DNA of 64,000 bases from Phragmites australis (Eukaryota; Streptophyta; Magnoliopsida; Poales; Poaceae). The stretch is from assembly GCF_958298935.1 (NCBI RefSeq), contig NC_084932.1, forward strand, positions 13,743,501-13,807,500. The letters are read 5' to 3'. Each line of letters begins with the position of its first letter. Within the stretch, counting starts at the first letter, position 1. A program made the position numbers and the translations under genes. Of the stretch, positions 1 to 12,703 are shown piece by piece. The notes under the pieces are model-generated. The model was given only the letters and a program-made list of their open reading frames with translations, did not search any database and was not told the origin of the DNA.

Positions 1-735
1 CATATTTGGAGAGTAATCGATCCTACAGTTCCCTAGCATGCCTTGAAAGCCATGAGACTCGCCAATTTGTAGTAAAGTTTTTGTTACTCACATGCAAGGA
101 GTCTCAAGTACTCTCGATTTGTGGAGACTCGACATTGACGATCTAAGGCTCCTGACTAGAGCTAACACAACCCTTGCAATCGCTACACCATGGCTTCATT
201 GGTTATCAACCACGCACAAACATGACTGACCTCACCAATTAGACTAAACCCTACACGCGAATCGAAAACACAAGCTATAACATAGAAGATGCAATCTAAA
301 ATTATAAATAATATTAAGCACATGATAAAGTGGGGTTCCACAAACCAAAGTAGCAGCCTAGTCGGTCTGGTATGGAGATGAATATCAAGAAATTAATATG
401 TGTAGATGCATTCTAAGAAAAATCCAAGTTTAAGATGGTGGCGACAAACTATATAAGAGAACAGGTGGTGGCAACTATTAAGGAGAAGGCGGCCAAGGGG
501 GTGAACATCCTAGAGCACCTGTTAGGCATGATCCTGGTGTGGGTCACACAAACTTGGTTCTGGGTCCCAACTAATTTACAAGGCCCAAGGCCTGATAAAA
601 GGCGATGCAACACCTGGTAGAAACAAATGTGATTTTCGTGATATTTATAAGGCCTTCCTGTATGATTTTTTTATGTGGGACTAGAGCCATTTAAGGTCAT
701 AAAATAAGCTTTCCATCAAGTACTCATATGCTTCT
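1..735. other. Unassigned sequence
   Basis: I see no gene or recognisable element here. The open frames are short and show no family motif, and the composition is ordinary for grass intergenic DNA. Confidence 0.4.
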
Positions 736-1480
736 GTAACAACCCATTTTCACCATAAGTAAATTTTTTTACACAAAGAAAATAAAAGGATAAGATAAAT
801 GAAACCTAAAAGAGCATATATACATAATTGTATATATGCTATGGTATTAACTCTTTCTTGAAATTTTTTGCTTTATATGTATATATGTGTGTGTGTATAT
901 ATATATTTGTTTCAATTGTTTGAATATATAAATACGTTCTTTCTATAAGTATTATATAATATACATGATGTATATGTATGTATATAGTCATATACTTGTA
1001 TTGGAATACAACGAATAGATGGAAAAAGGAAAATGAAAAGAAAAGGAGAAAGGAAATCAAGCCTGGGCCGAACCCATCAACACAGTTCACTCTACCTTTC
1101 TCTCCTCTCTCTCTGCTGGCCTAGCCTGTCCCCCTTCTCCCCTTCTCTTTTTCGCACGGGCCGTCACCGTCCAAGCCAACTAGCCCATCTCCCTCTGTCT
1201 CTCTCACCTCTCATCTCTGGGCCATCTCCGTGTACACCAGCCCAGTTACCTCTCTTTTTCTTGTTCCTTGCCATCAGTCCCTTCCCCTTCTTCTCATCCA
1301 GTATAAGAGAGACAACAGGAAGACCGCGTCGGCACTGCTGTGTTCGAGTCGATACACCGGGAGATCACTCAATTTGGTTCGCCTGAGCTTCTAGAAGGGG
1401 TGGCCCATCTTATCTCAAATGGAGCCCGAGTTGAATTCAAATTAGAGATGGAGGTGTAAAAATTGGATATTCGTAGAAGA
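736..1480 (+). repeat. Possible LTR-like segment
   Basis: The segment opens with TGTAACAACCC, an LTR-like start. After an AT-rich stretch it runs into a pyrimidine-rich CT tract with GGGCC-type words (1060-1300), a composition typical of grass Ty3/gypsy LTR leaders. No matching right end, primer-binding site or partner LTR was found, so boundaries and class are guesses. Confidence 0.25.
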
Positions 1481-1868
1481 AGAATAACTAACCTTGTCTT
1501 CCCATTTTGCCAAGTCATAGAATAAAAAAGACAAGAGCCTTATTTTTCCAAAAGAAACCTGAAAAAGAAGAAATGATAACTCCACTCGATGGAATTGTTT
1601 GATCTTAAAGGGGATCTTCTATAACTTTGAACATAAGGGTTATTTATTGGGTTCGTCTAGTCATTATAACTTAGTTATTTTTATATAATAGTATATAGAA
1701 AGAATGCTCATAAGGAGTCCTATTGAAACCAAGAAATATGGGATAAAAAGGTCTAGGGCTTGATGAGGTTTTTGCCGCAGGATTAGTTCGTATGACCTTG
1801 TACTGGAGCTGAAAATAATCCTTCTTTTTTCATCTTCGTGGTATTGGACTATTGGTGTATGTTTGAAA

Positions 1869-2440
1869 CACTACTATAAAGGACCTCGTCCCACGACGGC
1901 TAGATCCAAACCGTATGGAATTCAGCACAAGAGGTAATCGAGGTTTATCTCAGATCCAGTTGAGAAACCAAACGTTTTAAGCTAAAAACCGTGTGTGAAG
2001 TTTAAGAACTAGAACGGTCTATGATAATATATACTTTTACTGAGGGTCCCGCTCTAGAAACAACGTTGTTTGCCCCCACTTCCCTGTTTCAGTCAAGGCT
2101 TTCGGGCAGGAGAAATAACCCTCTCCAGCTTATCCGAGACGGCTCTAAGGGAGAACGGACCGTCTGGGACAGCTACTTATCCCAAATAGTTCGCACTTAT
2201 AGCTATTTGAGATACATTACCGACAGTTTGTGTTGGAACCATCTGCGATAATATGGATTATCCCAGAGATGGTTTTCAACACGTACAAACTGTTTCAGGT
2301 ATTATCCCGTACGATACACACTTGGATCCGTTTGGGATAAGCACACATGACAGATGGTTATTCCCGCTAAATTATCCTAGACGGCCGTCAAATACTAGGA
2401 ATTGTGTTGCAGGGAAATATAATTGTACCGTATATTTAAT
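1869..2440. mobile_element. Possible CACTA-like terminal segment
   Basis: The stretch begins CACTACTATAAAGGACC. It then carries many short words in both orientations built on GACGG/CCGTC and TTATCCC/GGGATAA (2130-2390), which resembles the subterminal repeats of En/Spm elements. No second terminus or target duplication could be matched, so this could also be another MITE-like repeat. Confidence 0.3.
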
Positions 2441-3421
2441 GGACTAGGCTAACGCATGCAAGTGTACGCATTAATTTTTCGGCATGCACACCCTAATGAG
2501 GAAACTATACTTGATTAGAAGCTTTCGTAATCAGGCCACCATTCATATTAGGCATCCCGCGCATGGAAGCATGCACGTGCAGATTAGTCCAATTGTTAAC
2601 AGGCATTCACGTGCATGCATTAATCACTCCACATAATTATATCACCAGGAGGAGAAGAAAATATGTAAGAAAAAGCAACATATTAGATATGGCCATACGT
2701 TATCTACTATGCTTATCAATGTAACAAGCAATTTTGAAAAAAAAAAAGCAAATTGAAACAAATTGGTAAGCAAAAAAATACACAACAATAAGCAAATCTA
2801 TGAAGGCTCACAGAGGTGGATCATAAAAAGGATTCGTAGCAGCAAAAATGTCTAACCTTGAGGGCAATTCGGTTGTACCATTGGGAACGAATTAGCACAA
2901 ACTTGGAAAAACACAAAAATCAATTAACATGCTGTGCATATTCAAAACGAAAAAACACATCAATACAAACTCAGAAGCAAAATTCTTCAACAAGAGAAGC
3001 AAATCAGTACAACCTTAAAACCAAATCAACAGAACATTTGCACTCAAATTATGTGAATTTGAGAAGCAAAATTTGGATAATTACAAATAAAATTGGAAAA
3101 GCAATTTGATGAATTAGCTAGGCAGAATTGAAGCAATTTTGTACCTCTGAAAAGCAGTTCCTAGGCAAATTTGTATAATCCTAAAAGCAAATTGCTGCGA
3201 AATGGCGATGTCGCCAAAGCTCGATGATCTGCCGTAGCACTCATGGGCGTAGTGGGAACAAGCTGCCTAGACTCGAGAGCGTGGGCACCGTCACGCTAGA
3301 TTTGAAGTGGCTTTCCACCTCATGAGGGACAAGGGTGCACAGGTGGCGGATCCTATCTCTGTCTGGACGATGACGAAGGCGAGCACCTTGTCCCGGCCAC
3401 CTCACCCTTACAACTTAGAGG

Positions 3422-3426
<5 letters not shown>
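2441..3426. other. Unassigned AT-rich sequence
   Basis: No gene recognised. Between about 2730 and 3190 the words AGCAAATT and AGCAATTT recur at irregular spacing, giving a loose internal repetition. From 3190 the GC content rises. No family is assigned. Confidence 0.35.

Positions 3427-3497
<71 letters not shown>
3427..3497. repeat. (GA)n microsatellite
   Basis: About 71 bases of almost perfect GA dinucleotide repeat. Open reading frames across it are artefacts: Arg-Glu on the plus strand and Ser-Leu on the minus strand. A shorter (GA)n tract lies at 3688-3712. Confidence 0.95.
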
Positions 3498-3502
<5 letters not shown>

Positions 3503-4099
3503 AAGGATTGAGCAGAGATGCCACATCCTGGACAATATGGATGCACGGGCGATGGATTCGACCTCTATCCAAACTCCAACGTAGGTACGGATCTCCCCTC
3601 CCGACCGCCGGAAACATCATCAACTATCAGTTGCGCCTTCTAGCTGCTGGATCTGGTTGATTTGTGACCTAATCTTGCCCTTGTCCAAGAGAGAGAGAGA
3701 GAGAGAGAGAGTGAAAAATTTGGGAAGGAATGAGCAATTGATTTGTAGGAAGAACGATTGGAAGGGATGAGAGATTGATTTGGGAGAGGATCGAGCAGAG
3801 GGGATAAGGAGAAAGGAGCGATGGGGGATAATGGAGAATGAGATAGGTGTCATGTGTGCAGGCCAACGAGTGAACGCTAGCACGGTTGGAAACTAGCTAG
3901 TCTTTACCACATTTAATTACGTAGGATACCAGTGTTCCATCTGTAGTCCTTAAGTAACTTTAACTAATTAGGCATATGTAAACGTATCATCTATAAAACT
4001 GTGAGCGTGCCTTTTCTTAATGCACAAGGCATGTGAATCATTATCAACCATTTCTCTAAATGCATCCATTTTGCAAATACCTTTTCATGAATCATTAAG

Positions 4100-4416
4100 T
4101 ATTCGGATCCTGTAGAGTTTCCTATATTCTTAGGGTATATCTCTATGCCTAGGAAGAGAATCCCTATACGTATGAAAACTGATCGTATGTGCCCAAGATA
4201 TCTCGTAAACAGGGAAGTTTATCTATAAGAATGATAAGGAAGAACTTCATAGGCCATATGATAAACCCCATATACATACGAAGTCAGGGGACCCTGCAGA
4301 AGACAAGCCAATTAAAAGAAATTCAACCTTACAGAAGTCTTAAGCCCTCAAGCCTTCTATATCAGCAACTCTCCATCTACAAGTTCGTAAAATCAACAGT
4401 TTAAAAATCATCGACA
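4100..4416 (+). repeat. 3' end of an LTR, gypsy-type
   Basis: The stretch ends in ATCGACA directly before a primer-binding-site-like sequence (4419-4436) and a short gag-like start. This fits the 3' end of an LTR read on the plus strand. The LTR start was not found, so the left boundary is approximate and the call rests on the end plus the primer site. Confidence 0.45.
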
Positions 4417-4418
4417 GT

Positions 4419-4436
4419 TGGTGCCGTTCGTGGGGA
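4419..4436 (+). other. Primer-binding site (TGGTGCC type)
   Basis: TGGTGCCGTTCGTGGGGA lies two bases after an LTR-like ATCGACA end. It has the TGG start complementary to a tRNA CCA end and resembles the TGGCGCC-type sites of plant Ty3/gypsy elements. A 36-codon ORF starts at the ATG at 4439 and then hits a stop, so only a gag stub remains. Confidence 0.5.
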
Positions 4437-4545
4437 GTATGACCAAAGACATTGAATCTTCAACACACAACATGCCATCGACTTCACCTAAGTCTGCACT
4501 GAGGACCAGCTTTCTGGACGAGGGGTTCTACAATAACTTACCCTC

Positions 4546-5320
4546 TTGATCGACAACGAGCCGGCGACTGACCGAGTGGACCTTGACGATGACCTTATTG
4601 GCGATGATTCCAGTTTTGAGATAAGTAGCTTAATAGATCAATGTGCCAAGGACTACGACATCAGGTTTGAACTGCTCGGTTGCCAAGATGATCACGTGAG
4701 CGACATTTGTCGCAAGTCGGGATTCTCCCCTGAGGCTTCCGACAAGATGGATTGTTGATGTACCTATCCAGAGAATTCCTCCGAGGACAAATTTTATGAT
4801 GAATCTAGACTATGGTAGTTTCGATTATCTTGATTTTACAGAATAAGGATGTAGTAATAATTATAGATAATTAGAAACTTTATTAAGTAGACGGGATGGT
4901 TAATTAGTTTAAATTGGTTAGTTTGCTTAGGAGCAATATTGATTGTAGTGAACTAAATGTATTGTTAGGTGATCATTGGTACCGGTAATTTTGTTAGAGT
5001 TTCAATAATCAGAAGTATAGTTTTTCGGTATTAACGTTGGACATATTTTCGGATATTTCCAGGGATGTTTGATAAATTATATTTTTCAAATATATTATAG
5101 TGAAGATCAAATTGGTTATGGTGCTAGCACTGTAGATCTCTCTGGATTTTAGTATGTCGTCAAGGGACTTAGCAGAGCCAATGAGAGGACCATAGTGGGT
5201 GTGTACAAGTGGCTGATGCATTATTTTCAACTGGATCCTCAGCAACATGAGCTTAAGCTGAGAGTTGTGCTAAGCTGTGCTACTCAGGGGTTCTTCGGGG
5301 AGCTCATCCTGATTAATGGA
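4546..5320. other. Unassigned sequence after the LTR end
   Basis: The start of this stretch holds a 70-codon acidic plus-strand frame (4546-4758) without a recognised domain. It could be decayed gag. The rest, to the MULE, is AT-rich and unassigned. Confidence 0.3.
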
Positions 5321-5329
5321 ATATCTACT

Positions 5330-6795
5330 TAGACACAATACAAAGATATATCATATGAATGTGGTCTCCTTCTTCTGCTGCTAACTGAAGCGTACCAGAA
5401 GAATCCAACAGAGACAAATGTTGCAGAAGCAGTAGTAGGAACAAGTCAAGCAGTGGTGGATGAAGCAGACCCGACAACTGTGGGGGACGAGCAAGACATT
5501 GGGGATGTGCAGGAGATGCAACCGAGGGGTAGTCGATGAGGGGGAGCACACCCCTAGCATAATTGAAGAGATGGAGAGGGAGGATCAAGAGTTGGAGGAA
5601 GCCATCGCCAAGGAGGATTCATCCGACGAGGAGGGAAATGCTCCTATTCCTGCAGAGTGGAGGAATTTTTAAAGCTAGTGGTGAGTGAGGGTCATCAGAC
5701 ACCTTGGAAATATCACGAGAATGAGGTGTCCCAAGGTGCTATGTACCCTAGTAAGGAGGCTATTATTGATGTAGCGAAATTTTGGTGCTGTCTCTTCGGA
5801 GGTAGTTCAAGATTGTGAAGTCGAGGAAAAGGGAGCACGGCGTCAAGTGTTTGGTACCTGATTGTCCGTGGAAAGTGCACGCATTTAGGGGGAAGTGGGT
5901 TCACTACTGGGAGTGCTCAATAGTTAGGGAGCATAACTGTCACATTGAGGAAATAGAGTTCTCCTACCGGAACCTGTCATCTACTTTTGTTGCCAATGTT
6001 ATGTACGAAGAGATTATGGACAATCTAAAGTATGAGCCACGATCAATAATTCATGCTATTGAGGAAAGATTCTAGTACATAATAAATTACGCCAAGGCAT
6101 AGAGGGCAAAACAGAAGGCTATTAAGATGAGGTTTGGGACATACAAAGATTCATATGACAACTTACCACGTCAACTAGCCACAATATGTGCGAGAAACCC
6201 TAGAAGTTACTTTAGCATCAAGCATTACCCCTCTAATGATGTGAAGTATAAAGGGAAGCGAGTATTGCAGCATGTTTTCTTTGCATTTGCGGTAATCATC
6301 AAGGCATTTAGGCACTGTCGACCCATTATTTGCTTAGACAGGACATTCCTCACTGAGAAGTATAAAAGATAGATATTGTCTGCAATTAGGGTAGACTGGA
6401 ACAACCAAGTCATACCACTGGGGTTTGCCTTCGTGGAGAGCAAGAACGGGGAAAGCTGATATTGGTTCCTTGAGCGGATCAAGCATGCTATTGTTCTGGA
6501 CCGGCCTGATGTATGTCTAATTCATGATAGACATGCAGGGTTGTTGCAGGCTTTGCTGGATATGCAATACAGTAGTGTTCGACGGTGTACAAGAGCAAAG
6601 TGTCCTGACTTGAAGAGCAGGTGGTGCATGAGGCATATAGGTGTAAACTTTTACAGACAATTCAAAAACAAGGACTTGATGAATTTTTTCAAGAAATTGT
6701 GCAGCCAAAACTAGCAGAGAAAGTTCAATGCACTATGGGCAAGACTAGACGAACTAACCACGAAGCAGACAGTTGAGCTAGTAGACACAGGAGAT
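5330..6795 (+). pseudogene. MULE (Mutator-like) transposase pseudogene
   Basis: This is a relic of a Mutator-family transposase, which cuts and pastes MULE DNA. An acidic N-terminal region (5340-5670) precedes the DNA-binding zinc finger (about 5830-5960, motif CLVPDCPWKVHAF followed by W and H.C). The catalytic core follows, with ICLDRTFLTEKYK near 6330, FAFVES near 6430, LIHDRHAGLL near 6520 and the SRWCMRH block near 6620. From 5815 to about 6790 a single frame is kept but interrupted by in-frame stops, including those at 6073, 6370, 6457 and 6712. A frameshift sits near 5790. The C-terminal half is missing: homology ends near 6790, where sequence resembling the adjacent CACTA DNA begins. 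Terminal inverted repeats were not identified. Family assignment is secure from several motifs in order. Confidence 0.85.
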
Positions 6796-7831
6796 GACTC
6801 AGTTCCTCTTGGACCTTCATTAATACATAGTAATTCATGTCATATCCGAGTGAACACATATTACAAGTCATAGACATCGACAAACACACACATATATAAT
6901 AGTTCTCATAGGTCACCCCCTGAAAAGTCAGTTGAGTGGAGCCAGTTCAGTATCCCTCTACCTCTCTCGCAATGAAGATAGCATCTTTGCATGAACGACT
7001 GATGGCGTGTGTACGTCCGAGGATGCTGGGGGACCGATGGTGGTGGAACGGAGGACCCGACCATGTATGATCGACCCCAGCATCGCCTATGCTCCAGGCT
7101 CACTGGCATGTTAGAGACATCAAAGTTCGACACCTGAACGCCACTACAGTTTGAGCCTTCGGCCTGTTCCACAGCGCACTAATGAGCCACACTCTCATGC
7201 TCATCCACAGGGCACTAACGGGCCACCCTCTCGTCCTTCTCCTTCTTGACACGCTTATGAGATGTTGCTTCTTGCTCCTTCGCAGCACACAGCTGACGGA
7301 TCAGCCTCTCACCCTCCTCCTCCTGGGCAAGCTTGCGGGCCATTGCTTCTGGCACCTCCATCGTATCATCATTGGAAGGACAATCTGTCAAAGAGTCGTC
7401 CGACGGTACCAACTCCAAAAGCTGGTCGAAGGCTACAGGATCCTCTGGACCAAGTGCACTGACATGCATACAATGAGACACATATTTAATGTAAATAAAT
7501 AATAAATACACCTTCATTAATATATAGTAATTATGGTCCTTTATTAATACATATTAATTAATATCCTCCATTTAAATGGTGTCATTTGGTGATATTTATG
7601 TTGTCTAACACCTGGTAGCCTTCCTACTTGTCGCATACTCCCTAAAGGTACGGAATCATTTGAAGATCTCTCACGCGCCGACGGCACAAATCAGTTCATG
7701 AAACTCACCGACTAGGTTGATAACATGTTCCACGAAGAACCCGATGACCTGTTCTTGAATGCCATGTATTTCTGTAGGTTATAACACATCTATGCGTTGT
7801 TTGGAGTGTTGTGTTTGAAGAATCTAAAGAA

Positions 7832-8669
7832 TTAGTCCTTGAATACATATAGAAATTGAAAAGAAGGCATCAATATGTAATTTCGTACCTCAAGATCATT
7901 GAACATGATAGTGTCTTCGTCAGGGCTAAATCTGTGAATGAAAGTAAGAACATAGAACCCGTAGAGATTGTTGCCGGGTGATTGCCTTATACATTTCAAG
8001 AGGAAAGGATTCATCAGTGTAATGAATTGAACTGTTTTATTAGGTAGGAAATGGAAGTCATGAATATTCTCTGCATACTGGAAAGTCAATTTTTACATCA
8101 TATTGCTTCATGTATGGATGATACATAACACTCTTTTTGCAGTATCTTGTGTACGCCCTGTACGTGAATATGAATACCAATTAAACTTAGATGCAATCGA
8201 TGTGAAGATTAAATGATCGAGTTTACCTGTTTAGAATGTCAATGATGTCTTAGTAAGTCGTCTTATCTCTCTTTTGTGAGTCCAAGACAATGATCTTGCT
8301 CAAGCTTAGGTGGATGATAAGGAGGATCTAGTAAAAACTACATGAATATGTCACCATAGCTAATTAGTATTAGAATCAAGTTGCCCATAAAAGGAGAACA
8401 CCCTAGTATGCAAACACGTACTCAAAGCTGTAGGGTAAGAGTACGAAGGTCTTGTGTTGGTGGTGAAGGAGACACTTCAATAAGTAGTCCTCGGTGAAAT
8501 CTGGATTCGGCCGTATAATTTTTTGGTTGACAAGCCCAGGATCGATGAATCCTACTTTATTATCTAATTCTTTTCTGAATGCTTGAATCTCCATTCTATG
8601 AAAGAGAGTAGTTAGCCACATGTTTTCAATGTACAAGATCATATAACGTGAATTATATGCATAAGTCAC
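7832..8669 (-). pseudogene. Ulp1-like (C48) peptidase domain remnant
   Basis: This is the C-terminal part of the CACTA second gene. The first piece (8669-8403) ends with the FVLLPYSFEY stretch that normally precedes the catalytic His-Trp. The second piece (8089-7832) has the region that normally holds the catalytic Cys, but it reads NNLYGFY with Tyr at residue 43 of that frame. Ulp1 peptidases cleave SUMO-like conjugates with a His-Asp-Cys triad. In this copy the nucleophile is replaced and the two parts lie in separate frames with stops, so activity is not expected. Confidence 0.6.
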
Positions 8670-10385
8670 TTATAGAGTCCACGCTCTGATCATGGCCACG
8701 TCGAGAGCATCTTCCTTGTACATTTCATACAAGCACTTGAACTTCACCCAAAAATAGTCATCCCCATTGAGGAAATATTCATCTCTATACCTTACGAGGA
8801 ATGCATGTATACCCTGCCTGGACTGCTCCAAGTACCAATGATGTAATAGACATATTTGAGTTGTAAGGTTTCTTTCTATAGCTGGTTTGACCAAAGTTTT
8901 GCACAACTCAAATGGCCATATAACATCCACTCCCACAGTAAGTCATGCTAGTTCTTCTGCTGTTAATCTAGAAGAAGCTAGGAAGTCCTCAATGCTTGGA
9001 GCATCCTAAATGATTAAACCTGATTTTCTCCTAGCTTGCTTTTTACTGATATGTTCATAGTCAGTCGGTGGCTTACTTGAAGTCGCCTGCGTTTGTTTAG
9101 CTTTGGCTATATTCATGAAAATTTTCATGGTATCTTCAGGAACAACAGGCTTCAGTGGAGGTGGTGGAGGATGCAAATGAGTCATGACACTGGCATCCAC
9201 AATCTTTTTGTTTTTCTCAGCAATGAGTGAATAGACATCCTTGGGTTCCACCACCTTAGATGGCACCGACTTCTTATATGATGTCATTTGCTTGGATGCT
9301 GCGGAACCTGATCGTGTTTTCCAAGCTGATGGCTAGCTTCTTGATGGTGCTGCCTTCTTGAGCGGTGGACTTCTTTGAGGAGATGGGTGAGGAGGTGGAC
9401 TTTTTTTTAGAAGATGGCTGATTAGAGGGAGATCTAGGAGGTGACAGTGGCCTGTGGTGTCATGGAGAGTATAGGTTCTCGGGAGCTATCCCTGGTGGAA
9501 ACACTATGTAGGCCTTCACCCACACGATGAATGTGTGCTTGTTCTCTCCTGTAGTGTTCGCTCCCTCCTCTGCGGGGTAGTCCACCTCAACATGATGGTA
9601 CTAGTCAACTGTCTTATCTACTTCGACCATGGCGTAGCCCTTCGGTATCGAACGTCTGTGCAAATGGTCATGGGAGCCGCAGAGATAAGCCATACCAAAA
9701 GCCACCTTGATGGTAATGTTCTTAGCACCAATGTGTAGTTCACACGGTGTTTGTGTTGTGATGAGGTCCACGGGATAAGTGATGGGGTCAGCTCCCAGAA
9801 CTCCCCTGGACGCACAGCTACTCCGATGACTATCGGAGCTGGAGCGCGCAATATTTGGAGACATTGCTGGCCGTTCCTTTTCGCTCAAAATGGCGACCCA
9901 TTTATGCACGAGGGCTTGCTGCACTGCTTATGCTATCTTTTTGTTTGTATATTCCTTGTCCTTTTGTAGTGCTTGTTCAAGCATTTTCATCATCCTAGCT
10001 TGTTCTGCCTCTTGTTCTGCATCTCGCTCTGCTTGGGACCTCTTTCGACTTGTGTAACTATCGACGTCATTTGGGAATCTATATTTCCAACCCATCACCC
10101 CAACACCTCATGTGCGACTACCATGCTCCTTGTTTCCCAGTGCCAAGGTGAGCTCGTGTGCGACCCCCCTAACCCATGTTTCCCAGGCTGCTTGTGGGCT
10201 TCTGTAAGCTTTTTTGTAAGAGTTTGCGTCACTTCCTGATCTTTGAAGGTCATAAAGCATAAGCTTCGATCAGCCGAGTAAGAAGCCCCTCTCCCAAGAA
10301 GGAAGCGTGTCGATCGTTCACTCCAGCCCTTTGTCTTAGGCGTGACACCTCTCTCTGATAGTTCATCTAGCTACTGTGGCTATTG

Positions 10386-10649
10386 TCATTCTTTCCTCAC
10401 GTACCCATGACTGCTGACTTTGTGGGGGTAGAGGTTGTTCTTTGAGTTTGCTTTGGTCACCTCACTTAACCTCTGTGCTTCTTCCGACAACTTGTACTCC
10501 ACAAAGGCTTGCCAATGATCTTCCAGTTGCGGCCATTTGTGGAAATCTGGCATTGTACATTTATGCACATATGTTCTGTTCAGTGTGCCCTTCCAATTCT
10601 TAAATGAAAGGCCTATGATCATTAGCGTCTTACGCTTAACTACTTCCAT
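10386..10649 (-). pseudogene. PF03004-like plant transposase segment
   Basis: An 88-codon minus-strand frame carries the spaced pattern of the plant transposase family Ptta/En/Spm: a W-rich start, FVEYKLSEEAQRLSE, and NLYPHKVSSHGYV near the C-terminus. The family is associated with CACTA elements, and some of its members act as DNA-binding accessory proteins. Flanking coding sequence on both sides is in other frames or has stops, so this is a fragment of the larger broken gene. Confidence 0.6.
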
Positions 10650-12039
10650 ATCTGTCTCTTCAGGGAAGTCGAACTTCTCTAATATCTTGGGTCATAAGAT
10701 GTCATTCTTGATCAAATCAAGAACCACATGCGGATTATCTCGTTCGCCAGTCCACAATCTGTAGATGATGGACACATTCTTTAACAACAATCCCACAGAC
10801 TGACTTGTATGGCCCTAGAACTCTATCTGGTGTATTTGGCTCCCCTGTAGGTGAGATCTTCATGATCACAAATTGTCCCGTTGGCATCTTCAAGGGACCT
10901 CAGACACAATGCCGCTCCTTGGATTGCACATGCATCTATAAATAAGTGAAAAAAGTATTGAGAACATATACGATCACATGCACAACAGATAATCTACTTA
11001 TAAAATTCCTCATCGCCTCCACTGGCATCTGTTTGGTCCAGGTTGAGGTAGGTACTCGGGTTACCATCTTCAATGTTTGACGGTGACATATCTCCGACGT
11101 ACAAATGGGCCGTATCAGAGGAACCACCTTCCTAAGTGTTTTCCATACGATCGTAACGAGCGGTTGGTGATGCCATCCCTTCCTGAAAGTTCTGCATACG
11201 ATGGTGACAAGTGGTTGAGTATTATAAGAATAGAGAGCTAAGGAAGGAAGGAGATAGAGAGAAAGTCGACAAGGGAGGGAAATAGACTATCAAAATATTG
11301 TAGCTAACTGGGAGGGAATCGATAGATAGATTGCAAAGAGATACAGTATGACTACATTTAATGAAAAAGTACATTATCGTGATTCATTTGTGTCTGTACA
11401 CGACTCATAATATATAATTGAATAATACAAAATTATTCAAATTATTATTAACCGGAACAAAGGCACATAATTAAATAATACAACCCCTTTGAGACCTTAG
11501 ATAAAAGAGGACAATATTGTGATTACATAATTACAACTCATAGTACATAAAAAATAATTCAACACTCATAGTACATAATTAACTAAAACATAACTATTCA
11601 AATTTCTTGCAAAAAGTAAAACATGTATGAAAAAAGCATTAGCATCATATTATGGAGATAATTATATATGACTGTAAGCTCGATTGGGATAGTGAAAAGA
11701 CGTACAAGATGCATGTGTAATAACCATCCAAGTCAAGCTTTGCATTCATATGTATGGTCTCCAATTTCATCATTTACAAAAAAAAAAGTATAAAAACAGC
11801 CTCAGAACTAAAAATCTAGTTAGCTCTAGGGCTAAACTATGTCCTGCACCCTAACTAGATATGCTCAAATTATCATTAACTGAACAAAGGCACATAATTC
11901 AACAATTAGGGTGTGCTCTGTCACCTAATCGGCCTATATGCTATCCAAGATCGTGCTTTCAATGGAATTAATTCTCAACTAAGATCGCAGTATACCACTC
12001 CTCAAAGACTGGTAGATCCTTTTGAAAAAAAATCACATA

Positions 12040-12340
12040 TACTGGTAAAGCCTGGCTAAGGTAACACAAGAGAGAGGGGAAGCAGAGAGGTGGCGCAGGG
12101 GAGCAACACAGATTAGAACAGAGGGAGATGGAGAAGCATCCGAGTGGTTAGAGAGCATAACATAACACAATAGGGAAGAGGGCAAATGTGAGGGAGAGGG
12201 AGCAAAAAAATAGAGGAGATCAAAACAAAGGGAGTGGTTGGAGAAGTAGCCGAGTGGGTAGAGAGCACAACACAACACAACACAGCACAACAGGGAAGAG
12301 GGAAGACGTGAGGGAGAGGGACCAAAACAATAGAGGAGAC
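12040..12340. repeat. Two-copy tandem repeat, about 110 bp
   Basis: A segment near 12129-12215 (GAGAAGCATCCGAGTGG onward) is repeated near 12240-12335 (GAGAAGTAGCCGAGTGG onward) with scattered changes and extra CACAA units. It lies in the intron-like part of the CACTA second gene. The minus-strand ORFs across it are repeat-driven and probably not real. Confidence 0.7.
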
Positions 12341-12501
12341 ATATAAGCACTACTTTGCGATCTTAGTTACTAGCTTATAGCATGTATGTCATCTCCAAGG
12401 TAACAGTCAGTAAAATCTTGGACAACATATAGGCTGGACAGAGGCAACAGATAGTGCAATCTTTGTTGCATTATTAGCTCAGAGCCTGGTTTCAAACTAA
12501 C

Positions 12502-12703
12502 AACTCATCATCGAGTTTCTTAAATTAATAGTTCATCATCGAGCATCTCAAACTAACGGTTCATCATCGAGCATCTCAAAATAACAGTTCATCATCGAGC
12601 ATGTCAAATTAAATAGTTCATCATTGAGCATCTCAAATTGACAGTTCATCATCGAGCATCTCAAACTAATAGTTCATCATCAAGCATCTCAAAATAAGAA
12701 TTC
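12502..12703. repeat. 28-bp minisatellite, about 7 copies
   Basis: The unit, roughly TTCATCATCGAGCATCTCAAACTAACAG, recurs with CATCATCGAG starts at 12506, 12534, 12562, 12590, 12619, 12647 and 12675. Two more copies appear at about 13140-13195. It is noncoding and lies inside CACTA-derived sequence. Confidence 0.9.

Noticed and set aside
3307..3660. Open frames across the GA tract (Arg-Glu and Ser-Leu runs)
   Set aside because: They exist only because a dinucleotide repeat has no stops; flanks show no coding signal.
12340..12360. CACTACTTTGCG as a CACTA end
   Set aside because: The match to the right terminus is limited to CACTACT and no subterminal repeats or target duplication accompany it.
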